Source: Candidatus Bathyarchaeota archaeon A05DMB-3
Lineage (GTDB): Archaea > Thermoproteota > Bathyarchaeia > Bathyarchaeales > Bathycorpusculaceae
Direction: 5' to 3'
Length of the DNA stretch: 64,000 bases
Assembly (NCBI GenBank): GCA_019685555.1
Contig: JABFQN010000006.1
Coordinates: forward strand, 20,468 to 84,467
Shown: piece by piece, positions 52,597-60,975 of the stretch
How positions within the stretch are numbered: the stretch's first letter is position 1
How the letters are laid out: the number at the start of each line of letters is the position of its first letter
Notes under the pieces: model-generated
What the model was told of the DNA's origin: nothing
Database searches by the model: none
Seen by the model: the letters and a program-made list of their open reading frames with translations, nothing else
Program-made: the position numbers and the translations under genes

Positions 52597-53289
52597 TTAC
52601 CCCTTTTTGAAAACTTGGTAGACTTTACCCATTTCTGGAATTAAACATGTCACTTTTGGCATTTCCCTCTTTAAGAGTTCGCCAAACCTCTTTAAGTCGG
52701 CGGTGGAGCCAGTGTGGTATGGAACAGCCACTTTAGGCTTTGTTATTCTTGCTATTTCGAAACCCGTTTCTGGAGATGCTCCTGGAGCAATTCCAACAGT
52801 GCAGAAGACAACGTCAAAATTTTCCCTCTCGCCTATGCTTGCCATTTCTGGAAAGGGAAGACTGTCAGCTGTGTGGAAGACTTTTACGCCATCTTCGCTT
52901 GTGATTATGAAGGATACTGGTGTAGATGCTGGCGGGTGATTACACTTTTCAGCCTTTACGGAAACATCGCCTATTTTAACTTCCAAGCCTGGTTGAACTT
53001 CGTGAATTTTTTCCGATGGAATGATGTTGCGCAGTCTCCTTGTAGATGTTGGGTCAGCCACAACCATGCACTGGGATAGACGATGTATTTCGGAAACAAG
53101 CGACTGGTCTAGGTGGTCGTAATGTTCGTGGGTTATAAGGACGGCGTCAACCTTCTGAAGGTTTTTCGCCTTAACGTCAACTGGATCCACTACAAGGGTT
53201 TTGGATGGGGTTTTTATGGATACTCCAGCATAGCGGTTAAACCAGACAAACAGAATCTCATTTTTTCCAGGGGTTTTCTCAATTGCCAT
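52597..53289 (-). CDS. metallo-beta-lactamase fold hydrolase (UlaG-like)
   Basis: The 230-residue protein has the zinc motif LITHEHYDHLDQS (HxHxDH), then VKAEKCNHPPASTPVSFII and FHTADSLPFPEM, and AVPYHTG with the last histidine. This is the UlaG-like/COG2220 branch; the substrate is unknown. ATG at 53289 is chosen over 53304 because GAGG is seven bases upstream. It is five bases from pyrE, so the two are likely co-transcribed. Confidence 0.85.
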   Translation of the reverse strand: MAIEKTPGKNEILFVWFNRYAGVSIKTPSKTLVVDPVDVKAKNLQKVDAVLITHEHYDHLDQSLVSEIHRLSQCMVVADPTSTRRLRNIIPSEKIHEVQPGLEVKIGDVSVKAEKCNHPPASTPVSFIITSEDGVKVFHTADSLPFPEMASIGERENFDVVFCTVGIAPGASPETGFEIARITKPKVAVPYHTGSTADLKRFGELLKREMPKVTCLIPEMGKVYQVFKKG

Positions 53290-53464
53290 ATGGATTCCTC
53301 GCATTTATATCTATTGCACCTTATGTCTTAAAGAACTTGTGCTAGAGCCCATAACTTCGAAATGTATTGTACCCGCAATGGCATAGTCTGCGGACGTTGT
53401 AAATCATAAAAGAGTTAATAAAGGTTTAATAATAGTTGATTGAGTTTTCATAGCCATAAAGTGA

Positions 53465-54742
53465 ATGCCTATGGTTGACGTTTGGCTTCCCTATGGGAAA
53501 ACAGAAGTCTGCCTAAGAGTCCCAACCAGAAACTTTCTCGGCACTATAGAACCGAGGGAAAAGCCCGGAGTTGCCGACGCCAAAGCGGAGGTCGAAAGAG
53601 CTCTAAAAGAGCCCATAGGCTCTAAAAGGCTGAGCGAGATTGTTAAGCCTGAGCATAAGGTGGCAATAGTTGTTGACGATGCCACCAGACCCGCGCCCAG
53701 CCATGTTATGGTCCCCCCGTTGCTTGATGAACTTGGCGGTGCAGGTGTTAAGGATGAGAATGTAACCGTTATTTTTGGTTGTGGTACCCATAGAGCTGTC
53801 ACTGATGAGGAGGCTGTTAGGCTTTTAGGGGAAAATGTAATTAGGCGTGTGAAAACTGTAAGCCACAACTGCAAAGCTCCAGACCTTGTCTACATTGGCA
53901 CAACAGCTAAGTATGGGACAAAGGTTTATTTGAACCGCGTTTTTGCAGAGGCTGACGTGAAAATCTTAACGGGGGATGTGTGCTTTCACTATTATGCGGG
54001 GTATGGCGGCGGAAGAAAAAGCGTCTTGCCCGGAGTTGCAGGCGAAGAAACAATTAAGGCTAATCATGCCATGCTTCTGCATCCAAACGCAAGAACAGGC
54101 ATTTTAGATGAAAACCCCGTCCACGAGGACATGGTTGAAGCTGCAAAAATGGCGAAGGTGGGCTTCATTTTAAACGTTGTAACCAACAGCAAAGGCGAAA
54201 TAGTCAAGGCTTTTGCAGGCGACATGGAACAAGCCTTCAATGAAGGGGTAAAGCTTGTGGACGAAATGTACCGCGTACCCGTAGACCGCAAAGCAGACAT
54301 AGTTGTTGTAGGCCCCGGAGGCTACCCTGCCGACATGAACCTTTTTCAAGCGTATAAAGGTGTTGACAGCGCCCTTGAAGTGGTTAAGCGGGGCGGTGTG
54401 ATAGTTTTGGCTGCCGAGTGCCTCGAGGGGCATGGAAGCCAAGCTTTTTACGATTGGATGGTTAAGTTTAAGGATTTGAAGGCTGTTGAGAGAGAAATCA
54501 AACGTAACTTTGTTTTGGGTAGGCATAAAGCCTATTATTTGATGAAGGCTTTACAGAAAGCCCAAATAATCCTTGTTTCGGCTATGCCAGACTATTACGC
54601 TGTGAACGTTTTTAGGTTGAAAACGGCTCGGACGGTGAATGAAGCCCTAAACGAAGCCTTCAAGATTGCTGGAGAAAACGCTAAGGTTTGGGTTATGCCT
54701 TACGGAAACTACGCGCTGCCAATAGCGAAAACAAGCGAATAA
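53465..54742 (+). CDS. larA: nickel-dependent lactate racemase family protein
   Basis: The 425-residue protein carries LarA family motifs: VVDDATRPAPSHVMVPPLLD, FGCGTHRAVTDEEAVRLLG (histidine), CFHYYAGYGGGRKSVLPGVAG (histidine and the lysine that holds the nickel-pincer cofactor) and IKANHAMLLHPNA (histidine). It could interconvert D- and L-lactate or related 2-hydroxyacids. LarB, LarC and LarE, which make the cofactor, are not in the window. The specific substrate is not established. Confidence 0.88.
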   Translation: MPMVDVWLPYGKTEVCLRVPTRNFLGTIEPREKPGVADAKAEVERALKEPIGSKRLSEIVKPEHKVAIVVDDATRPAPSHVMVPPLLDELGGAGVKDENVTVIFGCGTHRAVTDEEAVRLLGENVIRRVKTVSHNCKAPDLVYIGTTAKYGTKVYLNRVFAEADVKILTGDVCFHYYAGYGGGRKSVLPGVAGEETIKANHAMLLHPNARTGILDENPVHEDMVEAAKMAKVGFILNVVTNSKGEIVKAFAGDMEQAFNEGVKLVDEMYRVPVDRKADIVVVGPGGYPADMNLFQAYKGVDSALEVVKRGGVIVLAAECLEGHGSQAFYDWMVKFKDLKAVEREIKRNFVLGRHKAYYLMKALQKAQIILVSAMPDYYAVNVFRLKTARTVNEALNEAFKIAGENAKVWVMPYGNYALPIAKTSE

Positions 54743-54827
54743 AACCTTTAATGTTTAAGGAAAAACTTTAAAATGGGGAAGTAAACCTAACCCTAGACTT
54801 CGCTAACAATGTGATGGGAGTAGAAGC

Positions 54828-55304
54828 TTGCAGCAGACCTACACGCTTCGAAAGTTTACGCCGAAAGACTTGGAACGCGTCACATACATAAACCGCGTTT
54901 GCCTCCCAGAAAACTACGGAGACTACTTCTTCATAGACTTGTACAACCGTTTTCCAGAAACTTTCATTGTGGCTGAAGGAGACGGCGAGGTTGTAGGCTA
55001 CATAATGTGCCGCATCGAATCAGGCTTATCCAGTTTCGGTTTAGGAGGCTTCATCAAGAAGGGACACGTGGTCTCCATAGCCGTTATGCCAGAACACAGA
55101 AGGAAAGGCATAGGACAAGCCTTAGTAACTAGGGCTATGGAAGGCATGCGCCTATACAACGCCAAACAATGCTTCCTAGAAGTTAGGATAACCAACACTC
55201 CAGCCATAAGCCTATACAAGAAATTGGGCTTTAAGGTTTCACGGACAATTCACGGCTATTATTCGGACGGCGAAGACGCGTACGTTATGACTAAAGAACT
55301 GTAA
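54828..55304 (+). CDS. rimI: ribosomal-protein/N-terminal acetyltransferase RimI (Naa10-like)
   Basis: The 158-residue protein has LRKFTPKDLERVTYINRVCLPENYGDYFF, abbreviated here to its key start LRKFTPKDLERV and CLPENY, then VVSIAVMPEHRRKGIGQALV and the RITNTPAISLYKKLGFKV block, ending with a tyrosine-rich HGYYSDGEDAYVM. This last pattern is typical of archaeal Ard1/Naa10 proteins, which acetylate protein N-termini. TTG at 54828 is the start. Confidence 0.88.
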   Translation: MQQTYTLRKFTPKDLERVTYINRVCLPENYGDYFFIDLYNRFPETFIVAEGDGEVVGYIMCRIESGLSSFGLGGFIKKGHVVSIAVMPEHRRKGIGQALVTRAMEGMRLYNAKQCFLEVRITNTPAISLYKKLGFKVSRTIHGYYSDGEDAYVMTKEL

Positions 55305-55308
55305 AATT

Positions 55309-55761
55309 TCAAGTTTTGAAGCCAAACTCCGCCTTTTTGTTCATGTAACTTATTGCTTGAAGCATTGATTTGGCTAGTCCTAGTAGGCTGAGGAGAATTG
55401 CCACCATTAGGAAAAGGCGTAGATCAACTGTTAAGGCTATGTTCCTATAGGTTAAGTTTAACATTCCACCGTTTAGGGTTAAAGCCAAATAACCGATTAC
55501 AAAAAGGGCTTTGGCAGTGCTGAAGAAATACTGAAAAACAGTGTCAGCAACAAGGTCTCCCAAAACCCCAAGAGCAATGTAGACTATGACAAAGTTTTCA
55601 ACAGTCTGTTGGAGACCGGGCACAAACTCCGTAATAGGCGCAAGAAAACTCCAAACGAAAAGGTATAATATGTAAAAGAGAAAACTTTTCAAAAAAGCCT
55701 TTAAGGCTTTAAACGCGAACTTCTTTGCAACACTTTTTGAACTTTTTTCTTCTTCAACCAT
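55309..55761 (-). CDS. four-helix membrane protein
   Basis: The 150-residue protein has a lysine- and serine-rich lead, then about four transmembrane segments (LKSFLFYILYLFVWSF, NFVIVYIALGVLGDL, ALFVIGYLALTLNG, LFLMVAILLSLLGL). It overlaps the preceding gene by eight bases. I do not recognise a family. It is the last of three genes (150, 259 and 158 residues) with similar membrane features. Confidence 0.6.
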   Translation of the reverse strand: MVEEEKSSKSVAKKFAFKALKAFLKSFLFYILYLFVWSFLAPITEFVPGLQQTVENFVIVYIALGVLGDLVADTVFQYFFSTAKALFVIGYLALTLNGGMLNLTYRNIALTVDLRLFLMVAILLSLLGLAKSMLQAISYMNKKAEFGFKT

Positions 55762-56533
55762 AGGTAATCACCAAAGGTCCATATTCAAACAACGATGTTG
55801 AGAAGTAAACTTCGAAAAAGCCCTCCCGAATGTTTTCGGCTGTTTGGACGTGAAAGACTATAAACCCGTTGTAAAGGAAGCCTTGCGGCGCCTCTATGAC
55901 TGTTTCCCCTCGTCCGACAAGCAAGCCTTCACTGTTATACATGCGCAATCTTATTTCGCCATAAACATCAAAAAAGGCGTGGTTTTCGAAACTTAGGGGC
56001 ACAACCACTTCTAAATGGGTTCGGTTAAAGGGCTCAAAAGTTGGTTCTCCAAGTTCAAAATTGTAAAAGGGGGCGCCCCACGGAACTGAAAAATTCGATG
56101 AGGCTTTAACTGGAATGGCTTCGGCTATTTTCATGCTGATTATGGCTGCTAAGGAAAAATTGGCATCGTTAAAAATGTAATAGGAGCCTTTCTCCAGCAA
56201 ATCGTTAAAGTTGAAGGTTAAATTATGGAAAGTTGCAACTTTTCCGCCCCTCTTCACGGTTGGTATAAATGTGGAACCTTCAGCAAGCATAGAGCCATTT
56301 ACATCGGCGACTTTTGTTGTGAGGTTAAATTCGCCTAAATCATAATAGCCTCCGTTTTCAATGTTTATGGATATGGAGACGAGAAGGTCTCCGTTGGAAG
56401 CCACACTTAACAGTGGTTCTCCAACGCCCAAGTGCAAGTCTTTAACAGAGTAGGCTGCAGAGGCAAAAAAGGCAAGTAAGATAATCCAGAAAAATGTTGA
56501 AGCTATGCCTATCATTCGAATTGATACGTCCAT
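55754..56533 (-). CDS. membrane-anchored protein with two WHy/LEA14-like repeats
   Basis: A single N-terminal anchor (IASTFFWIILLAFFASA) is followed by about 230 extracytoplasmic residues. Two repeats can be aligned: the first has ISINIENGGYYDLGEFNL...GSMLAEGSTFIP, the second VVPLSFENHAFFDVYGEIRL...GLLVGRGETVIEAP. This is like the WHy/LEA14 type of beta sandwich. Many Asn-x-Ser/Thr sites are present. Function is unknown. Confidence 0.65.
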   Translation of the reverse strand: MDVSIRMIGIASTFFWIILLAFFASAAYSVKDLHLGVGEPLLSVASNGDLLVSISINIENGGYYDLGEFNLTTKVADVNGSMLAEGSTFIPTVKRGGKVATFHNLTFNFNDLLEKGSYYIFNDANFSLAAIISMKIAEAIPVKASSNFSVPWGAPFYNFELGEPTFEPFNRTHLEVVVPLSFENHAFFDVYGEIRLRMYNSEGLLVGRGETVIEAPQGFLYNGFIVFHVQTAENIREGFFEVYFSTSLFEYGPLVITYG

Positions 56534-56574
56534 AAAAGCCCTCTTCTACGGTTTTGAACTGCTAAATTGTTAAT

Positions 56575-57051
56575 CTAAGAACTTGGTTGCGGCTGCTGGG
56601 AATCCGCCTTCTGCTCCGCGGCTTGTTCCGGAGGTATGACCACCATTTCCGGCTCTGGAGGTTTGCTTTCAGGTTCAGGTTTAGGTTCTTTTTGAGGCTC
56701 CGATTTTACCTTTTGAGGGGCAGCTGCTGCTTTTTGCTGAGTTACTTTTGCTTTTGAAGGAACAGCAACTACTTCCACCTTTGGAGCATGAACCAGTATT
56801 GTTACACCTCTTATGGTTAGCAAAGAACCCACCCACCCCATAACTCCAAGATACATCAAGCGAACACACGTAGCTATCAACGGAGCCAGAGCCTCGCCAA
56901 AAGTTTGAATAAGGTCTTCTGAAGTGGCTATTGATAGACTTTGGGTTAGAAACCCATAAGCGCTTATAAAAGTGAATATTAAAAGGGCTACTCCAACAGC
57001 TAAAACAGCCATTCCTGAAAGGGTTATTTTTTCTCTTAGGCTTTTGAACAT
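56575..57051 (-). CDS. two-helix membrane protein with proline/glutamate/lysine-rich tail
   Basis: The 158-residue protein has two transmembrane segments (about residues 14-35 and 57-80) and a long disordered tail with repeated PEPExKP and KVTQQKAAAAPQKVKSEP. The tail likely lies in the cytoplasm. No family is recognised. It is first in the minus-strand set with the two preceding genes, separated from the next by 41 bases. Confidence 0.6.
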   Translation of the reverse strand: MFKSLREKITLSGMAVLAVGVALLIFTFISAYGFLTQSLSIATSEDLIQTFGEALAPLIATCVRLMYLGVMGWVGSLLTIRGVTILVHAPKVEVVAVPSKAKVTQQKAAAAPQKVKSEPQKEPKPEPESKPPEPEMVVIPPEQAAEQKADSQQPQPSS

Positions 57052-57163
57052 GTTTTTCCCTTATTTTTGTATTAAAGGTTTGAATATTAAGGGTTCTGAC
57101 ATACTAAACAGAATTTAGGCTAGTTATCAAAAATTAAGCGAAATAATCAAGAAAAATGGAAAT

Positions 57164-57778
57164 TTATGGCTGCAAACCAAGCTTCTGATAAATTCTTTTC
57201 CTATTCTCTTCAACACTTTTCGCGACGTCTGTAAAAAGGTTGTTGCCATGCGAATCTATAGCGACAGCCAGTGGACCGAAATCCTCAACTTCAAAAATCC
57301 ATAAGGCTTCAGGAGTTCCCAAGTCAAGCCACTCCACGCCCTTAACATTTTTTATGGCTTTTGCAGCCAATATTGCTGCTCCGCCAGTGAACGCGCCGTA
57401 AACTGCTCCATACTTTGCCATCGCATCGGTTGTCCTCTTGCCCATGCCACCCTTGCCTATTACAACTCTAACCTTGAAGTTTTTAATGAACTCGTCTTCA
57501 AAAATGTCCATGCGGGTGCTTGTTGTTGGACCAGCGGCTACAGCCACCCATTTTTCATCCTCTTTTTTAACCACTGGACCGCAATGGAAAACAGCTAAAC
57601 CTTCAAGGTTAACTGGTAGACGCTTACCTTCCTTAAAGTATTCTAGGGCGCGTCTGTGGGCTTGGTCTCTGGCTGTCACAATTGTTCCAGTTATGTAAAG
57701 CACGTCATTCACTTTCAGTTTGCGGATTTCCTCTTCAGATATAGGCGTTTTAAGATGATATACGGTCATGCCTTTCAC
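57164..57778 (-). CDS. fumB: class I fumarate hydratase, beta subunit
   Basis: The 204-residue protein has YHLKTPISEEEIRKLKVND, LYITGTIVTARDQAHRRALE, VAAGPTTSTRMDIFEDEFI, VVIGKGGMGKRTTDAMAKYG and GAVYGAFTGGAAIL. It is the C-terminal swivelling part of class I fumarase, in separate-subunit form. It follows the alpha subunit by one base. Confidence 0.93.
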   Translation of the reverse strand: MKGMTVYHLKTPISEEEIRKLKVNDVLYITGTIVTARDQAHRRALEYFKEGKRLPVNLEGLAVFHCGPVVKKEDEKWVAVAAGPTTSTRMDIFEDEFIKNFKVRVVIGKGGMGKRTTDAMAKYGAVYGAFTGGAAILAAKAIKNVKGVEWLDLGTPEALWIFEVEDFGPLAVAIDSHGNNLFTDVAKSVEENRKRIYQKLGLQP

Positions 57779-57779
57779 C

Positions 57780-58679
57780 TCACACCTTTTCTTTATGAGT
57801 TAAATATTCAACTGTTCCATCTGTGTGAATTCTTGCGGCGGCTCTTCTAGCTGCCCAACAGTTAAAGGCAACAGCCGCAGGAAAAGATGCCGGATGCCTA
57901 AAGGCATATTCCACGTGAACACCCAAAACTGTTGTTCTGCCGCCTAAACCCATCGGACCGATTCCAGTCATGTTAGCTGCCTCAAAAAGCTCCTTTTCAA
58001 GCTTAGCGATTTCTGGATTCGGATTAGGCTCATTCAACGGCCTTAGGAGAGCTTTTTTAGCAAGTTTCATGGCAATGTCGACTCCTCCGCCCATGGCAAT
58101 TCCTAATATTGTCGGCGGACAAGGCTGGGCGCCAGCCTTAATCACAGCTTCGATAACAAACTTTTTCAGTCCGTTTATGCCTTCTCCTGGCACAAGGGTG
58201 CCCGTTACGCAGACGTTTTCTGAACCGCCTCCCTTCGTCATAACCGTCAACTCCAAAGTGTCGCCGGTCGCAATCTCCCAGTTTATGTATGGTATGAACC
58301 TTCCAGTGTTGTCTCCGCTGTTTTTTTGCGTAAATGGATCCACAGCATTCGGTCTTAAGGGAACCTCTTTTGTGGCTCTCCGTGTCGCGTTTGTTAGAGC
58401 TTCTTCAACTTTGTCAAGGTTCTTGAAGTTGGCGCCTGCCCGTGCATAAAATATTATTGTGCCTGTATCTTGGCATATTGGCGATTGATATTTTTCCGCC
58501 AATTCTATATTGTCGAGGATAGCCTTCAACTGGGTTTTTCCAGCTTCGCTTGTTTCTTCCATGTAAGCCTTCTCTAAAGCTTGTTTCACGTCTTTGGGCA
58601 AGTATATCACAGCTTGCTTTATAAGGTTAAAAGCTGCATTTTCAACAATTTTCGCGTTTTCCAAAGCCTTCTCCCTCAA
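57780..58679 (-). CDS. fumA: class I fumarate hydratase, alpha subunit
   Basis: The 299-residue protein has the iron-sulfur cysteines in PICQDTGTIIFYARAG, ENVCVTGTLVPGEGI and AQPCPPTILGIAMGGGVD, plus FRHPASFPAAVAFNCWA near the end. It hydrates fumarate to malate with an oxygen-sensitive 4Fe-4S cluster. Malate can then be used by the malic enzyme at 10.6 kb. The gene starts the two-gene operon. Confidence 0.93.
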   Translation of the reverse strand: MREKALENAKIVENAAFNLIKQAVIYLPKDVKQALEKAYMEETSEAGKTQLKAILDNIELAEKYQSPICQDTGTIIFYARAGANFKNLDKVEEALTNATRRATKEVPLRPNAVDPFTQKNSGDNTGRFIPYINWEIATGDTLELTVMTKGGGSENVCVTGTLVPGEGINGLKKFVIEAVIKAGAQPCPPTILGIAMGGGVDIAMKLAKKALLRPLNEPNPNPEIAKLEKELFEAANMTGIGPMGLGGRTTVLGVHVEYAFRHPASFPAAVAFNCWAARRAAARIHTDGTVEYLTHKEKV

Positions 58680-58831
58680 ATATTGCTGATGACTGTTTTC
58701 TATTCAGAGGATTTAAAAAAGTTTCCAGACATTTCAAGGCTTTTAAATGTAGATTCTTGTTGAAACAATCTTCGGCGCTTTTCACTTTAACTTATCTCTC
58801 TAAGTGTTGGACGCTAAGGTTCCTCGTTTGC

Positions 58832-58839
58832 TTTAAATA
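58832..58839 (+). promoter_or_regulatory. TATA box for radA
   Basis: TTTAAATA centred 29 bases before the first ATG of radA. Distance fits a leaderless or nearly leaderless start. Confidence 0.55.
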
Positions 58840-58864
58840 CTGCTTGAGTTAACTGTTTCGTGGG

Positions 58865-59881
58865 ATGCTTATGTCTGAGAGGGAAGAGGACGAAAGCATA
58901 ACGGAACAGCGTTACGAGTCGCTGGAGGATCTTCCGGGAATAGGGCCATCAACAGCTCAAAAATTGAGGGAGTTGGGTTTTCACACTGTTGAGTCTCTTG
59001 CCATGGCAACTGTCCGTGAATTGGAGCCTGCTGGAATAAGTGAGAAAAAAGCCTTAGCCATAATCAGCGCTGCCCGCTCTTCGATTGGCATCTCCTTTAT
59101 TCGCGCTGATGAGTTGCTTAAAATGCGGCAAAGTGTTTTGCGGCTAACCACTGGAAGTAAAGCCTTAGACAAGCTTTTAGACGGCGGGTTGGAAACACAA
59201 ACCATAACAGAGTTTTACGGCGAATATGGAAGTGGAAAAAGTCAAATCTGCCACCAATTATGTGTAAATGTACAGCTGCCTCCAGAAAGGGGAGGACTTA
59301 ACGGAGCCGCATTGTATATTGACACTGAAAACACTTTTAGAACTGAACGTATTGTGCAGATGGCTAGATATCTTGGACTCGACCCAGAAAACGTTGTGAA
59401 AAACATTATTTATGCTGAGGCTTACACTTCAGACCATCAAATGTTCCTTTTGGAAAACGCCGACGAAGTGATAAAAGAGAACAATGTTAAACTGGTTATA
59501 GTTGACTCTTTAACAGCGCATTTCAGAAGCGAATATCTTGGACGTGAAATGCTCGCCGCTCGACAGCAGAAACTCAACAAACACATGCACAGGCTTATAC
59601 GCTTAGCAAGAGCCTTCAACGCTGTGGCGGTGGTAACAAATCAAGTTATGGCTAAGCCAGATGTTTTTTTCGGAGACGCCATACACCCCATTGGCGGTCA
59701 CATAGTGGGACATACAAGCCACACCCGCATCTACCTTAGAAGGGCTTCTCGTGGTCCTGTGCGCATCGCCCGACTAGTTTCAAGCCCCTACCTGCCAGAA
59801 GGAGAGGAAATCTTTAAAATAACAGAAAACGGCATAGAAGACACTTCCGAAGAGGAGAAAACTAAATCCAGTGGGCGTTAA
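58865..59881 (+). CDS. radA: DNA repair and recombination protein RadA
   Basis: The 338-residue protein has an N-terminal HhH domain ([20 protein letters not shown]), the polymerisation site FIRADELL in the linker, Walker A in [44 protein letters not shown] (Walker B) and a C-terminal [12 protein letters not shown]. It forms filaments on single-stranded DNA for homologous recombination. The start is the first ATG (58865) because the TATA box is 29 bases upstream; ATG at 58871 is possible. Confidence 0.97.
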   Translation: MLMSEREEDESITEQRYESLEDLPGIGPSTAQKLRELGFHTVESLAMATVRELEPAGISEKKALAIISAARSSIGISFIRADELLKMRQSVLRLTTGSKALDKLLDGGLETQTITEFYGEYGSGKSQICHQLCVNVQLPPERGGLNGAALYIDTENTFRTERIVQMARYLGLDPENVVKNIIYAEAYTSDHQMFLLENADEVIKENNVKLVIVDSLTAHFRSEYLGREMLAARQQKLNKHMHRLIRLARAFNAVAVVTNQVMAKPDVFFGDAIHPIGGHIVGHTSHTRIYLRRASRGPVRIARLVSSPYLPEGEEIFKITENGIEDTSEEEKTKSSGR

Positions 59882-59882
59882 A

Positions 59883-60323
59883 ATGCCAGTCCCATCAGCT
59901 TTGGTTACACGGTTCTTTCAGCTGATTCTCAACAAACAGTTTGCCGAGGCAGAACGCGAACTGGAAAGGCTTAAACAGAAAATGCACAAAACAGAGTGGA
60001 ACAGAGGCTATTTCAGAGCCCTATACGGAATGCTCCTCGTGAGAAGGTCTAACAACAACGACTCCTACGCGTTTTTCTCAAAGCTTGATTTAAGCGATAA
60101 GGAAGCCCTGCAAGCCTACAGGCGGAAGTTTCTAAGTCATATGAAAAATAGGCTCCACGGCGATTTCGACAGAGGATTCTTCGCGGCGTGGTCAGATTTC
60201 ATGCGTGTGGTAAGCAAACTAGACGTCAACAGTGCTCAACCTAGAAATAGTTTTCAAGAAAAGGAAGCAAGAGGACTTATGGAAGATAAAAGTCAAGCAA
60301 CCATAGAAAAGTTTCTGAAGTGA
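59883..60323 (+). CDS. small helical protein downstream of RadA
   Basis: The 146-residue protein is mostly helical with LVTRFFQLILNKQFAEAERE, EWNRGYFRALYGMLLVR, FLSHMKNRLHGDFDRGFFA and a polar tail. It starts with ATG one base after the radA stop. This gene is conserved in archaeal neighbourhoods of radA as I remember, but I cannot name its function. Co-transcription with radA points to a recombination role. Confidence 0.65.
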   Translation: MPVPSALVTRFFQLILNKQFAEAERELERLKQKMHKTEWNRGYFRALYGMLLVRRSNNNDSYAFFSKLDLSDKEALQAYRRKFLSHMKNRLHGDFDRGFFAAWSDFMRVVSKLDVNSAQPRNSFQEKEARGLMEDKSQATIEKFLK

Positions 60324-60324
60324 A

Positions 60325-60618
60325 TTAGACATTTGCGATTATTATTGTGTATAAAAGCACCCAGAAAACAAGCCAAGAGAGAAGGTAAATGCCTATTCCA
60401 GCTGTAAGGATTTTTTGTGGCTTCTCCACTTTTAATATAAGTTTCGGCTTGATAGCATAGTAGGATAACACGTAAACAATGAATGCAAAGGCTATGCCAT
60501 TCCATAAAATGTTTGGATTATTCGTGGTGTTGGTTGCTAAGCCGTAACCTATGCATATTAAAGCTGCCACTATGCCAAGAGCAAACCTTAACCAATACAG
60601 CGCTTCCAAAGGCTTCAT
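60325..60618 (-). CDS. small membrane protein with three helices
   Basis: The 97-residue protein from ATG at 60618 has three hydrophobic segments (LGIVAALICIGYGLA, WNGIAFAFIVYVLSYYA, GIGIYLLSWLVFWVLLY) and a short basic loop. It converges on the radA partner with one base between. An ATG at 60636 would add six residues. No family is recognised. Confidence 0.55.
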   Translation of the reverse strand: MKPLEALYWLRFALGIVAALICIGYGLATNTTNNPNILWNGIAFAFIVYVLSYYAIKPKLILKVEKPQKILTAGIGIYLLSWLVFWVLLYTIIIANV

Positions 60619-60711
60619 AAACTTCCACTTCTGCACCTATACGCATATATCAAATTTAAAGTTGACTATCCAGATTTATGCAGTAGCTCATACGCGAAGA
60701 TGTAATCGATA

Positions 60712-60720
60712 TTTTTATAA
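60712..60720 (+). promoter_or_regulatory. TATA box for the leader RNA/phosphoesterase transcript
   Basis: TTTTTATAA lies in an AT-rich stretch with no better candidate near. Transcription would begin around 60743-60745, well ahead of the phosphoesterase start, leaving a leader of about 230 bases. Confidence 0.5.
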
Positions 60721-60742
60721 GGCAGTCTCTTTCTTAAGTTAG

Positions 60743-60970
60743 AGGTTTGTGAAAACTCATGTGCCGGAACCCTATGCCGCAAATGCATCCAATTAAACGC
60801 GTTGGCTTTAGCATAGGGTATCTCCGGTGATGCGAAACGCGCTTTTCCGTCTCGTCTTTCCGCGTTTCTTCCGGAGGTTTTAATTGTGAGGGAAAAACCT
60901 GTTGATGCTTTGCGTTTCGTTTGTGTCAAGAAAAGAGTGGAGGCTCTATGCGTGAAAGGGAGGTTTGGCT
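60743..60970 (+). ncRNA. candidate structured RNA leader with two stems
   Basis: Stem 1 pairs CCGGA plus ACCCTATGC (60764-60777) with GCATAGGGT plus TCCGG (60811-60827), with a three-base bulge. Stem 2 pairs GAAACGCG (60834-60841) with CGCGTTTC (60861-60868). The segment CGAAACGC (60833-60840) can alternatively pair with GCGTTTCG (60912-60919). The region has no large gene and follows a TATA box. It could be a cis-acting leader or a free RNA; no known family was recognised. Confidence 0.4.
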
Positions 60971-60972
60971 GA
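60886..60972 (+). CDS. possible 28-residue leader peptide
   Basis: A GTG at 60886 with GGAGG eight bases upstream starts a 28-codon frame that ends with TGA at 60970-60972, four bases before the phosphoesterase TTG. The peptide is basic with two cysteines. The placement suggests translational coupling, but the frame is short and could be chance. Confidence 0.3.
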   Translation: MREKPVDALRFVCVKKRVEALCVKGRFG

Positions 60973-60975
60973 AAC

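Noticed and set aside
60743..60880. C/D box or H/ACA guide RNA
   Set aside because: A GTGATGC element resembles a C box and ACA follows a stem on the minus strand, but no D boxes or guide pocket could be found.
60666..60929. Minus-strand open frame of 87 codons
   Set aside because: It overlies the hairpin region, runs antisense to the TATA box, and its translation looks random with many basic residues and no ribosome site.
60743..60970. RNase P RNA or SRP RNA
   Set aside because: None of the conserved core motifs of either RNA could be recognised in the region.
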